From assembly GCA_964465065.1 (NCBI GenBank), contig CAYXHZ010000001.1, forward strand, positions 62,001 to 126,000: 64,000 bases of DNA, in the 5' to 3' direction. The notes beneath the pieces were generated by a model that was not told the DNA's origin, ran no database searches, and was given only the letters and a program-made list of their open reading frames with translations. This document shows, piece after piece, positions 53,701 to 62,726 of this stretch. The position numbers and the translations under genes are program-made. Every line of letters begins with the position of its first letter. Positions within the stretch are counted from its first letter, which is position 1. The stretch is from CAYMND01 sp964465065 (GTDB lineage: Bacteria; Acidobacteriota; Aminicenantia; UBA2199).

Positions 53701-56516
53701 TTCTTTTCTCCCTGGATGGTGATGCGGATTCCGCTGAATTTCAAAGCGATGTCGATCGTCTGGGTGCCGGAGCGCAAATCCACGGTCTGTTGATGTCGGC
53801 AACCACCGGCAATGATTTCCAGACCATGGGGACCGGGAACCAGCCGGGTCAGCACGAAGCGCCCGTTCCGGCCGCGGGTGATCATCCGCCCGTCCAGGCT
53901 GGCCTCGAATTCTTCCAGCAGCGGATCGACACCTTCGTCGAAAGCGCCGTTGCGGTTCTTGTCGAAAAAGACCCTGCCCTCGAACCGGGCCGAAGAGACG
54001 GTCTCGTCTTCCGGCTCGACCGGCAGCAGCGGTAATTCCACCCAGTCGCACAGACCGTCGCTGAGCGTCACCAGGTGCGTATTCGGCGGCGGAATACGGT
54101 ACCGTTCGTCGAGACTGGCCGTGTTGACCCCGACCGCGTACTCGCCGGGATACAGTTGATCGATCGCGAATTTTCCCCGCTCGTCGCTGAAGGTCCGATC
54201 ACCGTTGGACAGGGCCACCTCGACACCGGCCAGATCCTGATCGGCGCTCGAGTAAACCCCGTCCTGGTCGCGGTCGAGAAAGACCCGGCCTTCCAGTCCG
54301 CTCATGAACACCAGTCCCGAAGCTGAAACATTGACCCGGGCGTCGGCGCTGCGGCGAACTTCGCAGCGCGAAGCGTCCAGGGCGTACAGCTCCGCCCGGC
54401 ACAGGTTGAGGCCGCGGCGGCTGGCGGCACCGATGACCACCTGATACTGCAGGATCAGCGAACGACCGGCAGCGACGGCACCCGGACGGTAGACGATACG
54501 GCCGCGTCCAAGCGGATCAGCCAGGCTGGCCCCGTCAAGCAGGGATGAACCGGCCACGTACTCCAAACCGGACGGCAGCAGGATTTCCAGGCGCGGTTCG
54601 ATCAAGGTCGAAGCGGAACGGTTGGTCAGAGTCAGACGCAGGCGTACCAGCCGGCCGACTTCCGTCTGCGGCAGTTCGGCCCGGTGTTCCAGCTGCACCT
54701 GGCTCTGGCCGACTCCCCGGCCCTGCACGACGGTGATCACCGTGTTCGAGGATCGTTTGTCCCCGGAAACGGAGTCCAGCAGCTCGGCCGTGTTACGAAC
54801 CTGTTCGCCGTCGAACAGGTCGTTCCTGAGACGGGCGCGGATTTGCCATTCCAGCTGCGCTGCGGATTTGACCGTTCCGGTCCAGGTCAGGCTGTTTCCC
54901 TGACGCTGCAGCGGCCACGGTCCCTGGGCCGACACGAAATCCAACTGGGCGGGCAGGCTGTCGCACAGGCTGACCGCCGGGAGATCGACAAAGCCAGGGT
55001 AGCGCAGACGCAGGGTGTATAGCAGCTCCCGACCGGGTTCGGCCTGGTTCAGATCGACCGACTTGTTCAGCTCGATTTCAGCCGGAACGATCCGCAGCCG
55101 GGCCGGCTGGGAAACGACAGCCCGGGTGAAACCGGCCTGATCGAGTTCGGCTGTCTGGCTGATCGTCTGTACCGCAGCCTCGGCGGCAACACGGATGGCC
55201 AGGATGATCTCCAGAGTCTGACCGCCGCGCAGCAGCGGAATATGCCAGACAGGCCGGGGTGAAGTCAGTACCGGTTGCAGACCTCCCTCCACCCGCTCCA
55301 GGATCAGGTTGCCATCCAGCGGCAGTTTGAGTTTGAGATCGGCTATGTCCTGAACTTCAGGATTGTTGACGAACAGACTCAGCCGCAACCTTTCCCCGGC
55401 CGAAGCCTGAGCCCGCGAAAAAGCCAAACTGATCCGTCCGGAGAAATCGAGCACCTCGATCTTCTTTTCGGCCTGCAGTACCGGACCGCCGGGCAGAGCG
55501 GCCGTCAAAACGACCGTGTACAGCCCTGGACGCTCAAAAACATGACGGACGGTACGGCCTTGGGCCTGACTGCCGTCGCCGAAGTCCCAGGCGTACTCGG
55601 TTGCGGAAGGAGGCGGATCGACCCGAAACAGGGCGGAAAAATCGACCGTCAGCGGCGGACGCCCGGTTTCCGGAACGGACTGGATATCCAGTTGATAAAC
55701 CGGTTCGATCGCCCCCCTGACCACCGTCAGCTGCAGCGTGCATTCCCGATGCAATCCGCCGCAGCTGCCCTGCAGCAGCAGACTGTATTCGCCGACTGGC
55801 ACGGTCGGTCCGACCGTCAGACGCAATCCGCTTTCAGCCAGCGGCGTCGGAGTCGACGGGTTGGCGGACCAGGCGGCGCCGACTCCGTCCGGCAGTCCGG
55901 ATACGTTCAGGGCGACAGCCTGGTCAAAGCCGTTGAGCGAGGTCAGCGTCACCGTCGCATCACCCTGGCCGCCCTGGGGCAGCGTCAGCGCAGCCGGGCT
56001 GACACCGATGGAGAAATCGGCCTCGGCCGTGGAACAGTAGAAGCGCAGTTCACTGGCCCGGATGGTCACCTTCCACTGTTTACCGAGTTCATCGACCGAC
56101 ACCCGCAACTCGTTGGCGCCTGCACGGATGGCCGCCAAAGGCACCGTCTTTTCTACCGTGATCCAGGTGTTGTTGTAGCCTTCCAGCAGACCCAGGTCAT
56201 AGCCGTTGAAGTATACCCGGTCGTGTTCGTCGTCGACCGGCGGAGCGTCGACGTCCCAGGCTTCGATGTACAGCCCCACCCGCACCACCCGCTCCAGGAT
56301 GCCGGCCGGGACGGAATGGTTCCAGACGATGGGGTTGTTGGCATCGTTGCGACCGGTGTAGATGTTGAAGGAGGCGGCATCGGTCACCCGCTGGTTGTAA
56401 CAGAGCACCTCTTCGTCGGCGGCCGGCAGAAGCGCAGTGCAAAAGATGCAGAAGACGCCAAAAATCAGGTACATGGCCGGAAGCAGACGGCGGATATGAC
56501 GGCTCGGATTCTTCAT
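53697..56516 (-). CDS. secreted surface protein with PKD, DUF11 and SdrD-type modules (939 residues)
   Basis: The ATG at 56516 follows TAGGAGCCATC and is followed by a signal peptide (LLPAMYLIFGVFCIFCTALLPA). An N-terminal jelly-roll-like region (about 35-170) comes first, then a beta domain, then a PKD domain (PPLTVDFSALF to YAWDFGDGS). Several DUF11-like repeats follow (for example LEILLPSGLEYVAGSSLLDG). Two SdrD-B modules near the C-terminus (VFLDRDQDGVYSSADQD; VFFDKNRNGAFDEGVDP) carry likely Ca-binding D-x-D-x-D loops. It lies between the barrel protein and the giant protein in one operon, eight bases from the former and overlapping the latter. The role is inferred to be cell-surface structure. 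Confidence 0.85.
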   Translation of the reverse strand: MKNPSRHIRRLLPAMYLIFGVFCIFCTALLPAADEEVLCYNQRVTDAASFNIYTGRNDANNPIVWNHSVPAGILERVVRVGLYIEAWDVDAPPVDDEHDRVYFNGYDLGLLEGYNNTWITVEKTVPLAAIRAGANELRVSVDELGKQWKVTIRASELRFYCSTAEADFSIGVSPAALTLPQGGQGDATVTLTSLNGFDQAVALNVSGLPDGVGAAWSANPSTPTPLAESGLRLTVGPTVPVGEYSLLLQGSCGGLHRECTLQLTVVRGAIEPVYQLDIQSVPETGRPPLTVDFSALFRVDPPPSATEYAWDFGDGSQAQGRTVRHVFERPGLYTVVLTAALPGGPVLQAEKKIEVLDFSGRISLAFSRAQASAGERLRLSLFVNNPEVQDIADLKLKLPLDGNLILERVEGGLQPVLTSPRPVWHIPLLRGGQTLEIILAIRVAAEAAVQTISQTAELDQAGFTRAVVSQPARLRIVPAEIELNKSVDLNQAEPGRELLYTLRLRYPGFVDLPAVSLCDSLPAQLDFVSAQGPWPLQRQGNSLTWTGTVKSAAQLEWQIRARLRNDLFDGEQVRNTAELLDSVSGDKRSSNTVITVVQGRGVGQSQVQLEHRAELPQTEVGRLVRLRLTLTNRSASTLIEPRLEILLPSGLEYVAGSSLLDGASLADPLGRGRIVYRPGAVAAGRSLILQYQVVIGAASRRGLNLCRAELYALDASRCEVRRSADARVNVSASGLVFMSGLEGRVFLDRDQDGVYSSADQDLAGVEVALSNGDRTFSDERGKFAIDQLYPGEYAVGVNTASLDERYRIPPPNTHLVTLSDGLCDWVELPLLPVEPEDETVSSARFEGRVFFDKNRNGAFDEGVDPLLEEFEASLDGRMITRGRNGRFVLTRLVPGPHGLEIIAGGCRHQQTVDLRSGTQTIDIALKFSGIRITIQGEKK

Positions 56517-56524
56517 GATGGCTC

Positions 56525-59113
56525 CTAATAGATCGCGACCAGCTTGAGGTAGGCGACGGTGCTCCGGTATTCCGCCTCGGCGGACTCCCGGTCCCGGTAA
56601 TCGATGTATTCCACGCCAAGTCCCAGCCGCAGGTGGCGCAGCAGTTGATAGCCGATTTCGCCGGCCAGGGAATACTTGCGGTTTTCGATCGGTCCCCACA
56701 CCCGGATCAATTTGTAGTTGAACAGGGTTTCGAAACGGCGGCCGAAACTGAGTTTGAGCCCCTGCACCGCCGCCAGGGAATGGCTGCGGATCTCGTCCAG
56801 AGGCGGCAGCAGCTCGAGATTTTCATCGTAACGCCACTGCGAGTAGATATTGATCCGCCGCGACGGCCGCCAGACGAAGCGGAAATTCACCTGCTCCTCG
56901 CCGTTGCGGCTCAGTACGGAGCTCTGATCCTGGTCGCCCGACTGGTGCAGGTACTGCAGACTGAGACTCATGCTGGGCCAGGGCGAACCGAAGCAGAACA
57001 GCGACCAGACCCGACGACGGTTCTCATCGCCGCCCAGGCGGTTGATCTGCACCTCGTAGCGGGCCATGGCCCGGAAGCTGGGCCGCTCGTACCCCAGGCC
57101 CAGGGAAAGGTAATCCAGATCGCTATCGCCGCTTTCGGTCTCGCCGTGTTCGCGCCGGTACCGGCTGTCGACGAACAATCCTGACCAGACGGGTTGTTTC
57201 ACCCCGGCTTCCATCGCCCACAAGGTGTCGTCCCGGCCGCTTTCCGGATTTTGCACCGTCTCCCGGCGTATACCGGCAAACAAGCCGTTCTGCCCGCTCA
57301 GGTATTCACCGGACAAAGAAAAGACCTGGGAGCGCAGCCAGGATTCGCTGCCAGCCTGTTCCAGCCAATCGAGCACGGTGTCGGCCTGCACGTACAGATC
57401 GCCCTTGGCGAAGCGTTTCAGCCGCTGCCGCCAACCGGCCAGCAGATCGAATTGCCCCAGTTCATCGGCGGCTGGCGCATTTCGGTCCCATGAGCCCCCG
57501 CTCTTGAACCAGGCCACGGTCCGTTCCCCCTGGTGCAGTCCCGACAGGTACAGATCGCGGGATCGCCGACTGTCGGAAGCGGAGTTTTCCTGCCCGTAAC
57601 CCAGACTGATGCGGTCGGCGGCCCGTTCCCATTCCAGGATGCCGTGGGTCTCGCTCTCGTCGACCGCCAGTCCGGCCAGGCTGAAGGGGTACAACTCGCT
57701 GCCCAGGTTGCGGGTGAACTGGAACGGGGACAGGAAAACCGAACGGTTGTCGGCCTGCTGGTTGAGCTGCATCAGGCTGTAGCCGTATTCCAGCTGGCGG
57801 TTGGCGAACGAGGGGAATTCGCTGTCCAGATTCCAGCTGTTGACCTGCAGATGGAGGTTGGGCAACGGCCGCAGCTGTCCGCCCAGAAAGTGAGCTTGCC
57901 GCGTGGTGCCGCTCTGGTCCAGCCCCAGGGCGAGTTCACCCTGCAGGTCCAGGCGGCGGCTGGTCAGATCGATGCCGAAGGCCAGAATGCCCCGGTGTTC
58001 ATCCAGAATTCGTTCCAGCGGCAGGGACTGGTCGGCATCACCCAGGTAGGAAGCCGAAAGGCGCAACGCTTTCCAGGGCTGCCACTGGGCCCGGGCTCCG
58101 AACACCACCCGGGTGAACCGGCCGGCCAGCGATTCGAACTGATAGGCAACTTCGATGAAGCGCGGATTGCCCAGTTCATCGCTGGGAGCCAGGTAGAATG
58201 TCAGCATGATGACACCGCGGTCGTAGTCGACATGGTAATCCCGGTTACGCAGCAAGACCTGCCGCTGCAGTTCGGTCTGGCCGTCGCTGCGGCTGCGCGT
58301 GACCAGAAAGAGCATCTCGCTGCCGCGCAGCACCGGAGAATCGCTCAGATAATACGGTCCGATGCCCAGGTCGGCCGTCAGCTGCTCGACGGCCGATTCG
58401 CCACGGGACATACCGCCGAACAACTGCAGGGTCAAACGTTCCGTCTCCAAACCCAAAATGGCGCCGCGGAACGGGTGCAGATAGCGGGAGAAGACGGCCT
58501 GGGTCATGACTCCCTGCCGGTAATCGCCGACCGACAGGCTGAAGAGTCCTCGCCTGGCGTTGAACAGAAAGTCCAGGGGCGGTTCGTTGATGCGGTTTTC
58601 CGGATCGTAATTGAGGTAGCCGTCGATCTCGCTGTTGCCCTGTTCTAAGGAGCCGTCGAAGGTGAACGAGGCCCGTTCACGGGTGGAAAAATCGGCGGGC
58701 AGGCCAAGATCGCTGTAGCGGAAGCGGATGGCATCCCCGGCGACGTCGCTCCAGTTGATGCGCAGCATGCCCAGACCCATCAGGAAAAAACGGTCTTTGC
58801 GTTCCGCCTTGGCGGCCTTTTCCGGCCGGTTTCCTGTGCCGGCACCCTTATGCGGTTCTGTCCGAACCGGGATGTAACCGCAGACGGCGCCCCATGACAC
58901 CTTGAGCCAGGAATCCCGGCGTACCAGGACAGTCACGGTCTGACCCGCAGGCAGTTCGGCCAGAACGGCCGAGGAACGGTCCGCTTCCCGGTAGAGAAGT
59001 GTCGCTTCGTTCAAGGTCAGCGTTTCCGTGTCCTGGGCCTGCAGGCCCTCCCGGAACATCGCTGTCGGCAAGAGCAGGAGAAATAAAGCGAGACGAAGGG
59101 TATTCTTGGTCAT
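56525..59113 (-). CDS. probable outer-membrane barrel protein with N-terminal SH3 domain (862 residues)
   Basis: A signal peptide (LRLALFLLLLPTAMFREGLQA) leads to a bacterial SH3 domain at about residues 30-85 (LYREADRSSAVLAELPAGQ, DSWLKVSWGAVCGYIPV), which could bind peptidoglycan or protein. A basic linker follows, then about 730 residues of alternating polar/hydrophobic strands rich in Tyr, Trp and Arg. The strand pattern and the final aromatic residue (AYLKLVAIY) fit a large outer-membrane barrel. The ATG at 59113 has AGGA at a good distance; an in-frame ATG at 59131 has no site. As first gene of the surface operon it may anchor or export the two repeat proteins; this is inference. Confidence 0.75.
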   Translation of the reverse strand: MTKNTLRLALFLLLLPTAMFREGLQAQDTETLTLNEATLLYREADRSSAVLAELPAGQTVTVLVRRDSWLKVSWGAVCGYIPVRTEPHKGAGTGNRPEKAAKAERKDRFFLMGLGMLRINWSDVAGDAIRFRYSDLGLPADFSTRERASFTFDGSLEQGNSEIDGYLNYDPENRINEPPLDFLFNARRGLFSLSVGDYRQGVMTQAVFSRYLHPFRGAILGLETERLTLQLFGGMSRGESAVEQLTADLGIGPYYLSDSPVLRGSEMLFLVTRSRSDGQTELQRQVLLRNRDYHVDYDRGVIMLTFYLAPSDELGNPRFIEVAYQFESLAGRFTRVVFGARAQWQPWKALRLSASYLGDADQSLPLERILDEHRGILAFGIDLTSRRLDLQGELALGLDQSGTTRQAHFLGGQLRPLPNLHLQVNSWNLDSEFPSFANRQLEYGYSLMQLNQQADNRSVFLSPFQFTRNLGSELYPFSLAGLAVDESETHGILEWERAADRISLGYGQENSASDSRRSRDLYLSGLHQGERTVAWFKSGGSWDRNAPAADELGQFDLLAGWRQRLKRFAKGDLYVQADTVLDWLEQAGSESWLRSQVFSLSGEYLSGQNGLFAGIRRETVQNPESGRDDTLWAMEAGVKQPVWSGLFVDSRYRREHGETESGDSDLDYLSLGLGYERPSFRAMARYEVQINRLGGDENRRRVWSLFCFGSPWPSMSLSLQYLHQSGDQDQSSVLSRNGEEQVNFRFVWRPSRRINIYSQWRYDENLELLPPLDEIRSHSLAAVQGLKLSFGRRFETLFNYKLIRVWGPIENRKYSLAGEIGYQLLRHLRLGLGVEYIDYRDRESAEAEYRSTVAYLKLVAIY

Positions 59114-59314
59114 GGTCACATCCTGGTTCATGATGCATAGTACAGCGGTCGCAAGTGTATGGAATGCAAATGCATATCAGATATTCCGGAATCCACTATT
59201 GTAAACGGCAGACCGATCCATGTCCACAAGAAAAGATACAACCGGCAAAATTGGTTCAGCCAGATGCCCGCAGCCCATCACACGACAATCCGGAGTCCCG
59301 GTGGCGCAGTTCGC

Positions 59315-60223
59315 TCAGGCGCTCGGTCCGGCCGCCAGCAGATCCTTGAGCAAGGTAGCCGACGCGTTCTTGAGCAGGGTCAGTTCGCGTTCTCCTTCCA
59401 GCATGCGCTGGGTCTCCAGGATCTCGAACATGGCCCCGGCCACCGGCTCGTCGGCCACGATCGCCGCCATGGCCTTGCCGACAATGGCCGGACGGACCGC
59501 CGCCGCCTTGCCGAACTCGACCGCCGCCTGACGTTCGGCCGTACTGGTGATGATGCTGACCTGGTTGGCGCCGTCCTGCTTGATGGCCGCCGTCACCTGA
59601 CGCAGGCGGTTGACCACCTTGCTTTCGATCTGATGGATCATTTCCGGATCCCGGAAATGCACCTTGCGGATGTAGATGGAACCCAGTTTGTACCCCCACT
59701 CGGTCGATTTGGGGGTCACTTCCTCGCGCACGGTGCGACTCATCTCGTGCCGATTGACCAGCATCTGGGCCAGCGGCAGGTTGCTCAGGCAGCGCACGGT
59801 GGAATTGCTGACGTTGGCGGCCAGCGAACCGCGCGGGTCGACGTTTTTGAACAGGTAGGCCACCGGATCGCTGATGAACATCTCGTACCAGATTCCGATG
59901 CCCATCGGTGCGCCTTCTTCGGAGTTGACCGGCTGACTGCGCAGGTACTCCTGGTCCAGACGCATGTCGGTGACGTAGAGCCGGCCCAGCCAGCGCACGA
60001 TCAGCGCCTTCCAGCCCAGCCGCTTCCACAGGAAATAGATGCCGGGCTGATCGAGGATGCCGATCACCTTGCCGAACAGCAGGTAGACAAAGCAACGCCG
60101 CTCCGGGACGATGGCGTAGACGCCGAACAACCGGATGACGGCCAGCAGCAGCGGGATACCGATGGTGAAGGCCGCAAAGCAGATCAATGGCGGCAGCAGT
60201 GTGGTAAAGACGTCCGGGTTCAT
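59315..60223 (-). CDS. SPFH/Band 7 membrane protein (second of a coupled pair)
   Basis: This 302-residue protein has an N-terminal membrane helix (LICFAAFTIGIPLLLAVIRLF), then an SPFH domain and a C-terminal Ala/Glu-rich helix (STAERQAAVEFGKAAAVRP). SPFH proteins form membrane scaffolds; HflKC-type pairs control the FtsH protease. The frame is open upstream, but the ATG at 60223 follows GAGGTGAAACC and overlaps the previous stop (ATGA). It resembles HflC/stomatin only loosely. No ftsH gene or NfeD partner is next to it. Confidence 0.85.
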   Translation of the reverse strand: MNPDVFTTLLPPLICFAAFTIGIPLLLAVIRLFGVYAIVPERRCFVYLLFGKVIGILDQPGIYFLWKRLGWKALIVRWLGRLYVTDMRLDQEYLRSQPVNSEEGAPMGIGIWYEMFISDPVAYLFKNVDPRGSLAANVSNSTVRCLSNLPLAQMLVNRHEMSRTVREEVTPKSTEWGYKLGSIYIRKVHFRDPEMIHQIESKVVNRLRQVTAAIKQDGANQVSIITSTAERQAAVEFGKAAAVRPAIVGKAMAAIVADEPVAGAMFEILETQRMLEGERELTLLKNASATLLKDLLAAGPSA

Positions 60224-61203
60224 GGTTTCACCTCGCCGATGATGCGTCGGGCATGGGAGAACAGGGACAGCTTGGCGTTGCGCACGTAGGCATCCAGCAC
60301 CCGGGGTCCGCTCTGTTTGAGCTGGCTCAGCTGATCGGCCAGACGCTGCAGGGGCTCGACCTCGGCCTGGGCCTTCAGGGTTTCGATCTCCACCGCCCGC
60401 TTGGACAGGACCAGACGCTGGTCGGCGGCCGCGGACGCCAGGCTGATATCGGAGGAAACCTGGTTGTGTGCGGTGTTGATGGCCGCCAGCGCCGATTCCA
60501 CCTCCTGCGGCGGATCGATGCCCGTGATCAGCGAGGCGTCGAGCAGGATGCCGTAGCGGGCTTGCGAACAACGGCATTCGTGATCCATGTGCTCGTTGAG
60601 ATCGCGCAGGTTCTTGCGCAGATCGTTGATGGATATCCCCTCGACTCCGGCCAGGTCGGTGCCGATGGCCGCGCCGTTCTTCTCCGGCGCGCTGAAAGTG
60701 GCGATGCGTTCCCGCAGCACCGACACGAAGTAGCCCATGACGTGGGCGATGGGGTTGGACACCCCGAAGATGTAGGCGTACAGGTTGCGCTCGGACACCT
60801 GGTAACGGATCTGACCGGTCAGGCCGGTGTTGAGGTGATCCTTGGTCACCGCCTCCAGCATGGTGTTGTCCTTGTTGGCCTTGGGATTCTCGGGATCGAA
60901 TGCCATGTTGGCCGTCTTGGTGGCCACCGACACCTTGTAAACCTTTTCCCACGGCCATTTGAAATAGGGACCGCCGGGCCCGATCACCCGCACCTGCGGG
61001 TAGACGTACCGTTCCCGTTCGCTTTCACGCAGGCTGTCGGAAATCGCGTCGTTCAAGGTGGTCAGTTCGCCCATGCGCTGCGCCCGGCCGAAAACGGTCT
61101 TGACCGCCCGTTCGTTCTGATCGACAGTGTAAAAGCCACGCAGGACGACGAAGAAGAACAGCCAGGCTGCAAAGCCCAGCAGCGCTGCCTGGGTATAATC
61201 CAT
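60220..61203 (-). CDS. SPFH/Band 7 membrane protein (first of a coupled pair, HflK-like)
   Basis: The 327-residue product has one N-terminal helix (LGFAAWLFFFVVLRGF), then a Band 7 core beginning YTVDQNERAVKTVFGRAQRM, close in style to HflK. GPGGPYFKWPWEKVYKV and a long helical C-terminus rich in Ala/Glu (IETLKAQAEVEPLQRLADQL) complete it. The ATG follows GGAGGTGCCGG. It and the second SPFH gene overlap by four bases and are probably made in equal amounts as a hetero-oligomer in the inner membrane. Function beyond the family is inferred. Confidence 0.88.
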   Translation of the reverse strand: MDYTQAALLGFAAWLFFFVVLRGFYTVDQNERAVKTVFGRAQRMGELTTLNDAISDSLRESERERYVYPQVRVIGPGGPYFKWPWEKVYKVSVATKTANMAFDPENPKANKDNTMLEAVTKDHLNTGLTGQIRYQVSERNLYAYIFGVSNPIAHVMGYFVSVLRERIATFSAPEKNGAAIGTDLAGVEGISINDLRKNLRDLNEHMDHECRCSQARYGILLDASLITGIDPPQEVESALAAINTAHNQVSSDISLASAAADQRLVLSKRAVEIETLKAQAEVEPLQRLADQLSQLKQSGPRVLDAYVRNAKLSLFSHARRIIGEVKP

Positions 61204-61245
61204 CCGGCACCTCCGCTAAAAGTGATGACTCGCGCAAACATTTTT

Positions 61246-61274
61246 ATTATAATCCCCCGAACCCGCGATTACCA
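61246..61274 (-). promoter_or_regulatory. promoter of the SPFH pair
   Basis: A perfect minus-strand TATAAT (61246-61251) with a weak -35 TGGTAA (61269-61274) at 17 bases. Confidence 0.45.
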
Positions 61275-61317
61275 GTTGTCACGGCGCCGTCGAACACGAT
61301 CCTGCCGTCATGGGCTA

Positions 61318-61346
61318 TTGAATCCGTTTCCAATTGATCTCATAAT
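61318..61346 (+). promoter_or_regulatory. promoter of glgC
   Basis: TTGAAT (61318-61323), 17 bases, CATAAT (61341-61346), with a leader of about 30 bases and GGGAGG before the ATG. Confidence 0.6.
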
Positions 61347-61384
61347 AAAGACAGCGATCTGCGCAAGAATTCGGGAGGCTGGCA

Positions 61385-62710
61385 ATGGACGATGTCTTGG
61401 CGGTGGTGATGGCGGGCGGTATGGGCGAGCGGCTGCGGCCGCTGACCGATGTGCGGGCCAAACCGGCGGTGCCGTTCGGGGCGGTATACCGGATCATCGA
61501 CTTCACCCTGAGCAACTGCGTCAACTCCCACGTGCGGCGCATCTTCGTGCTGACCCAGTACAAATCGCATTCGCTGTCGGGCCACCTCAAGAGCGGCTGG
61601 AACTTCTACTCGCGCCGGCTCAATCAGTTCATCGACGAGATCCCGGCCCAGATGCAGAAGGGCAATCAGTGGTACAAGGGCACGGCCGACGCCATCCGCC
61701 AGAACATGAACCTGATCGAGGAGTGCAAGCCCAAGCACGTGCTGATCCTGTCCGGCGACCACATCTACAAGATGGACTACCGCCTGATGCGCCGCTTCCA
61801 CGAAGAGAAAAAGGCCGGACTGACCGTCGCCGTCATCCGTGTCCCGGTCGATCTGGCCCGCGGCGCCTACGGCGTGCTGGAACTGGACGAGAGCGGGCGC
61901 ATCGTCGGCTTCGAGGAAAAGCCGGACAAGCCCAAGGCCATACCGGGCACCAACGAATGCCTGGCCTCCATGGGCCTGTACATCTTCACCACCGGCATGC
62001 TGACCAGTTCCCTGGCCAACGACCTGGAGGATTTCGGCAAACACATCATCCCGCAGATGATCGAAAAGGGGGAACCGGTCTACGGTTTCGATTTTTCGTC
62101 CTTCAACCATATCAGCGAGTACGAATACAAGGTCAAGCACGGCCAGCGCATCAAGCAGAAGCTGAGAAGGTCGACCGACAGCGACTACTGGCGGGATGTC
62201 GGTTCGCTCGACGCCTACTGGGAGGCCAACCTGGACCTGGTCGCCCCGGCGCCCAAGTTCAACCTTTACGGGGAGCTGTGGCCCCTGTTCAATTCACCGG
62301 TCCATTACCCCCCGGCCAAATTCGTGCACGACATCCCCGGTCGCACCGGCCTGGCGGTCAACTCCATCGTCTCGGACGGCGTCATCATTTCCGGAGCGGT
62401 GGTGCGCAATTCCGTGCTCGGCCCCGGAATATACATTCACTCGTACTCGGAAGTACAGAACTCGGTGTTCATGGGCGGTTCGATGGTCGGCGGCTTTCTG
62501 ATCGACACCGCCATCGGCCGCGGCTGCCGCATCCGCAACGCCATCATCGACAAATGCGCCATCATCCCCGAGGGCATGATGATCGGCTACCACCGCCCCG
62601 ACGACGAGGCCTACGGTTTCAAATGCATCGCCATTCCCGGCTCCGACCAGCACATCGTCGTCGTGCCCCGCGATTACGGCATGCGCCTGGAACGCATGGT
62701 CGAAGAGTAA
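61385..62710 (+). CDS. glgC: glucose-1-phosphate adenylyltransferase
   Basis: GlgC (441 residues) makes ADP-glucose, the donor for glycogen. The N-terminal domain has VVMAGGMGERLRPLTDVRAK, the ATP/regulatory region YRIIDFTLSNCVNSHV, KGTADAIRQNMNLI, LSGDHIYKMDY and GFEEKPDKPK. The C-terminal left-handed beta helix contains SVLGPGIYIHSYSEVQNSVF. The usual proline/lysine start motif is kept. No glgA, glgB or glgP is adjacent, so the pathway partners must lie elsewhere. It is divergent from the SPFH pair. Confidence 0.95.
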   Translation: MDDVLAVVMAGGMGERLRPLTDVRAKPAVPFGAVYRIIDFTLSNCVNSHVRRIFVLTQYKSHSLSGHLKSGWNFYSRRLNQFIDEIPAQMQKGNQWYKGTADAIRQNMNLIEECKPKHVLILSGDHIYKMDYRLMRRFHEEKKAGLTVAVIRVPVDLARGAYGVLELDESGRIVGFEEKPDKPKAIPGTNECLASMGLYIFTTGMLTSSLANDLEDFGKHIIPQMIEKGEPVYGFDFSSFNHISEYEYKVKHGQRIKQKLRRSTDSDYWRDVGSLDAYWEANLDLVAPAPKFNLYGELWPLFNSPVHYPPAKFVHDIPGRTGLAVNSIVSDGVIISGAVVRNSVLGPGIYIHSYSEVQNSVFMGGSMVGGFLIDTAIGRGCRIRNAIIDKCAIIPEGMMIGYHRPDDEAYGFKCIAIPGSDQHIVVVPRDYGMRLERMVEE

Positions 62711-62726
62711 AAAGCAGATCCCGCCC

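Noticed and set aside
53701..54051. Upstream extension of the giant gene's frame (117 more codons)
   Set aside because: It is Arg/Pro-rich shadow text inside the previous gene and would precede the signal peptide; the ATG at 53700 has a ribosome site and overlaps the previous stop.
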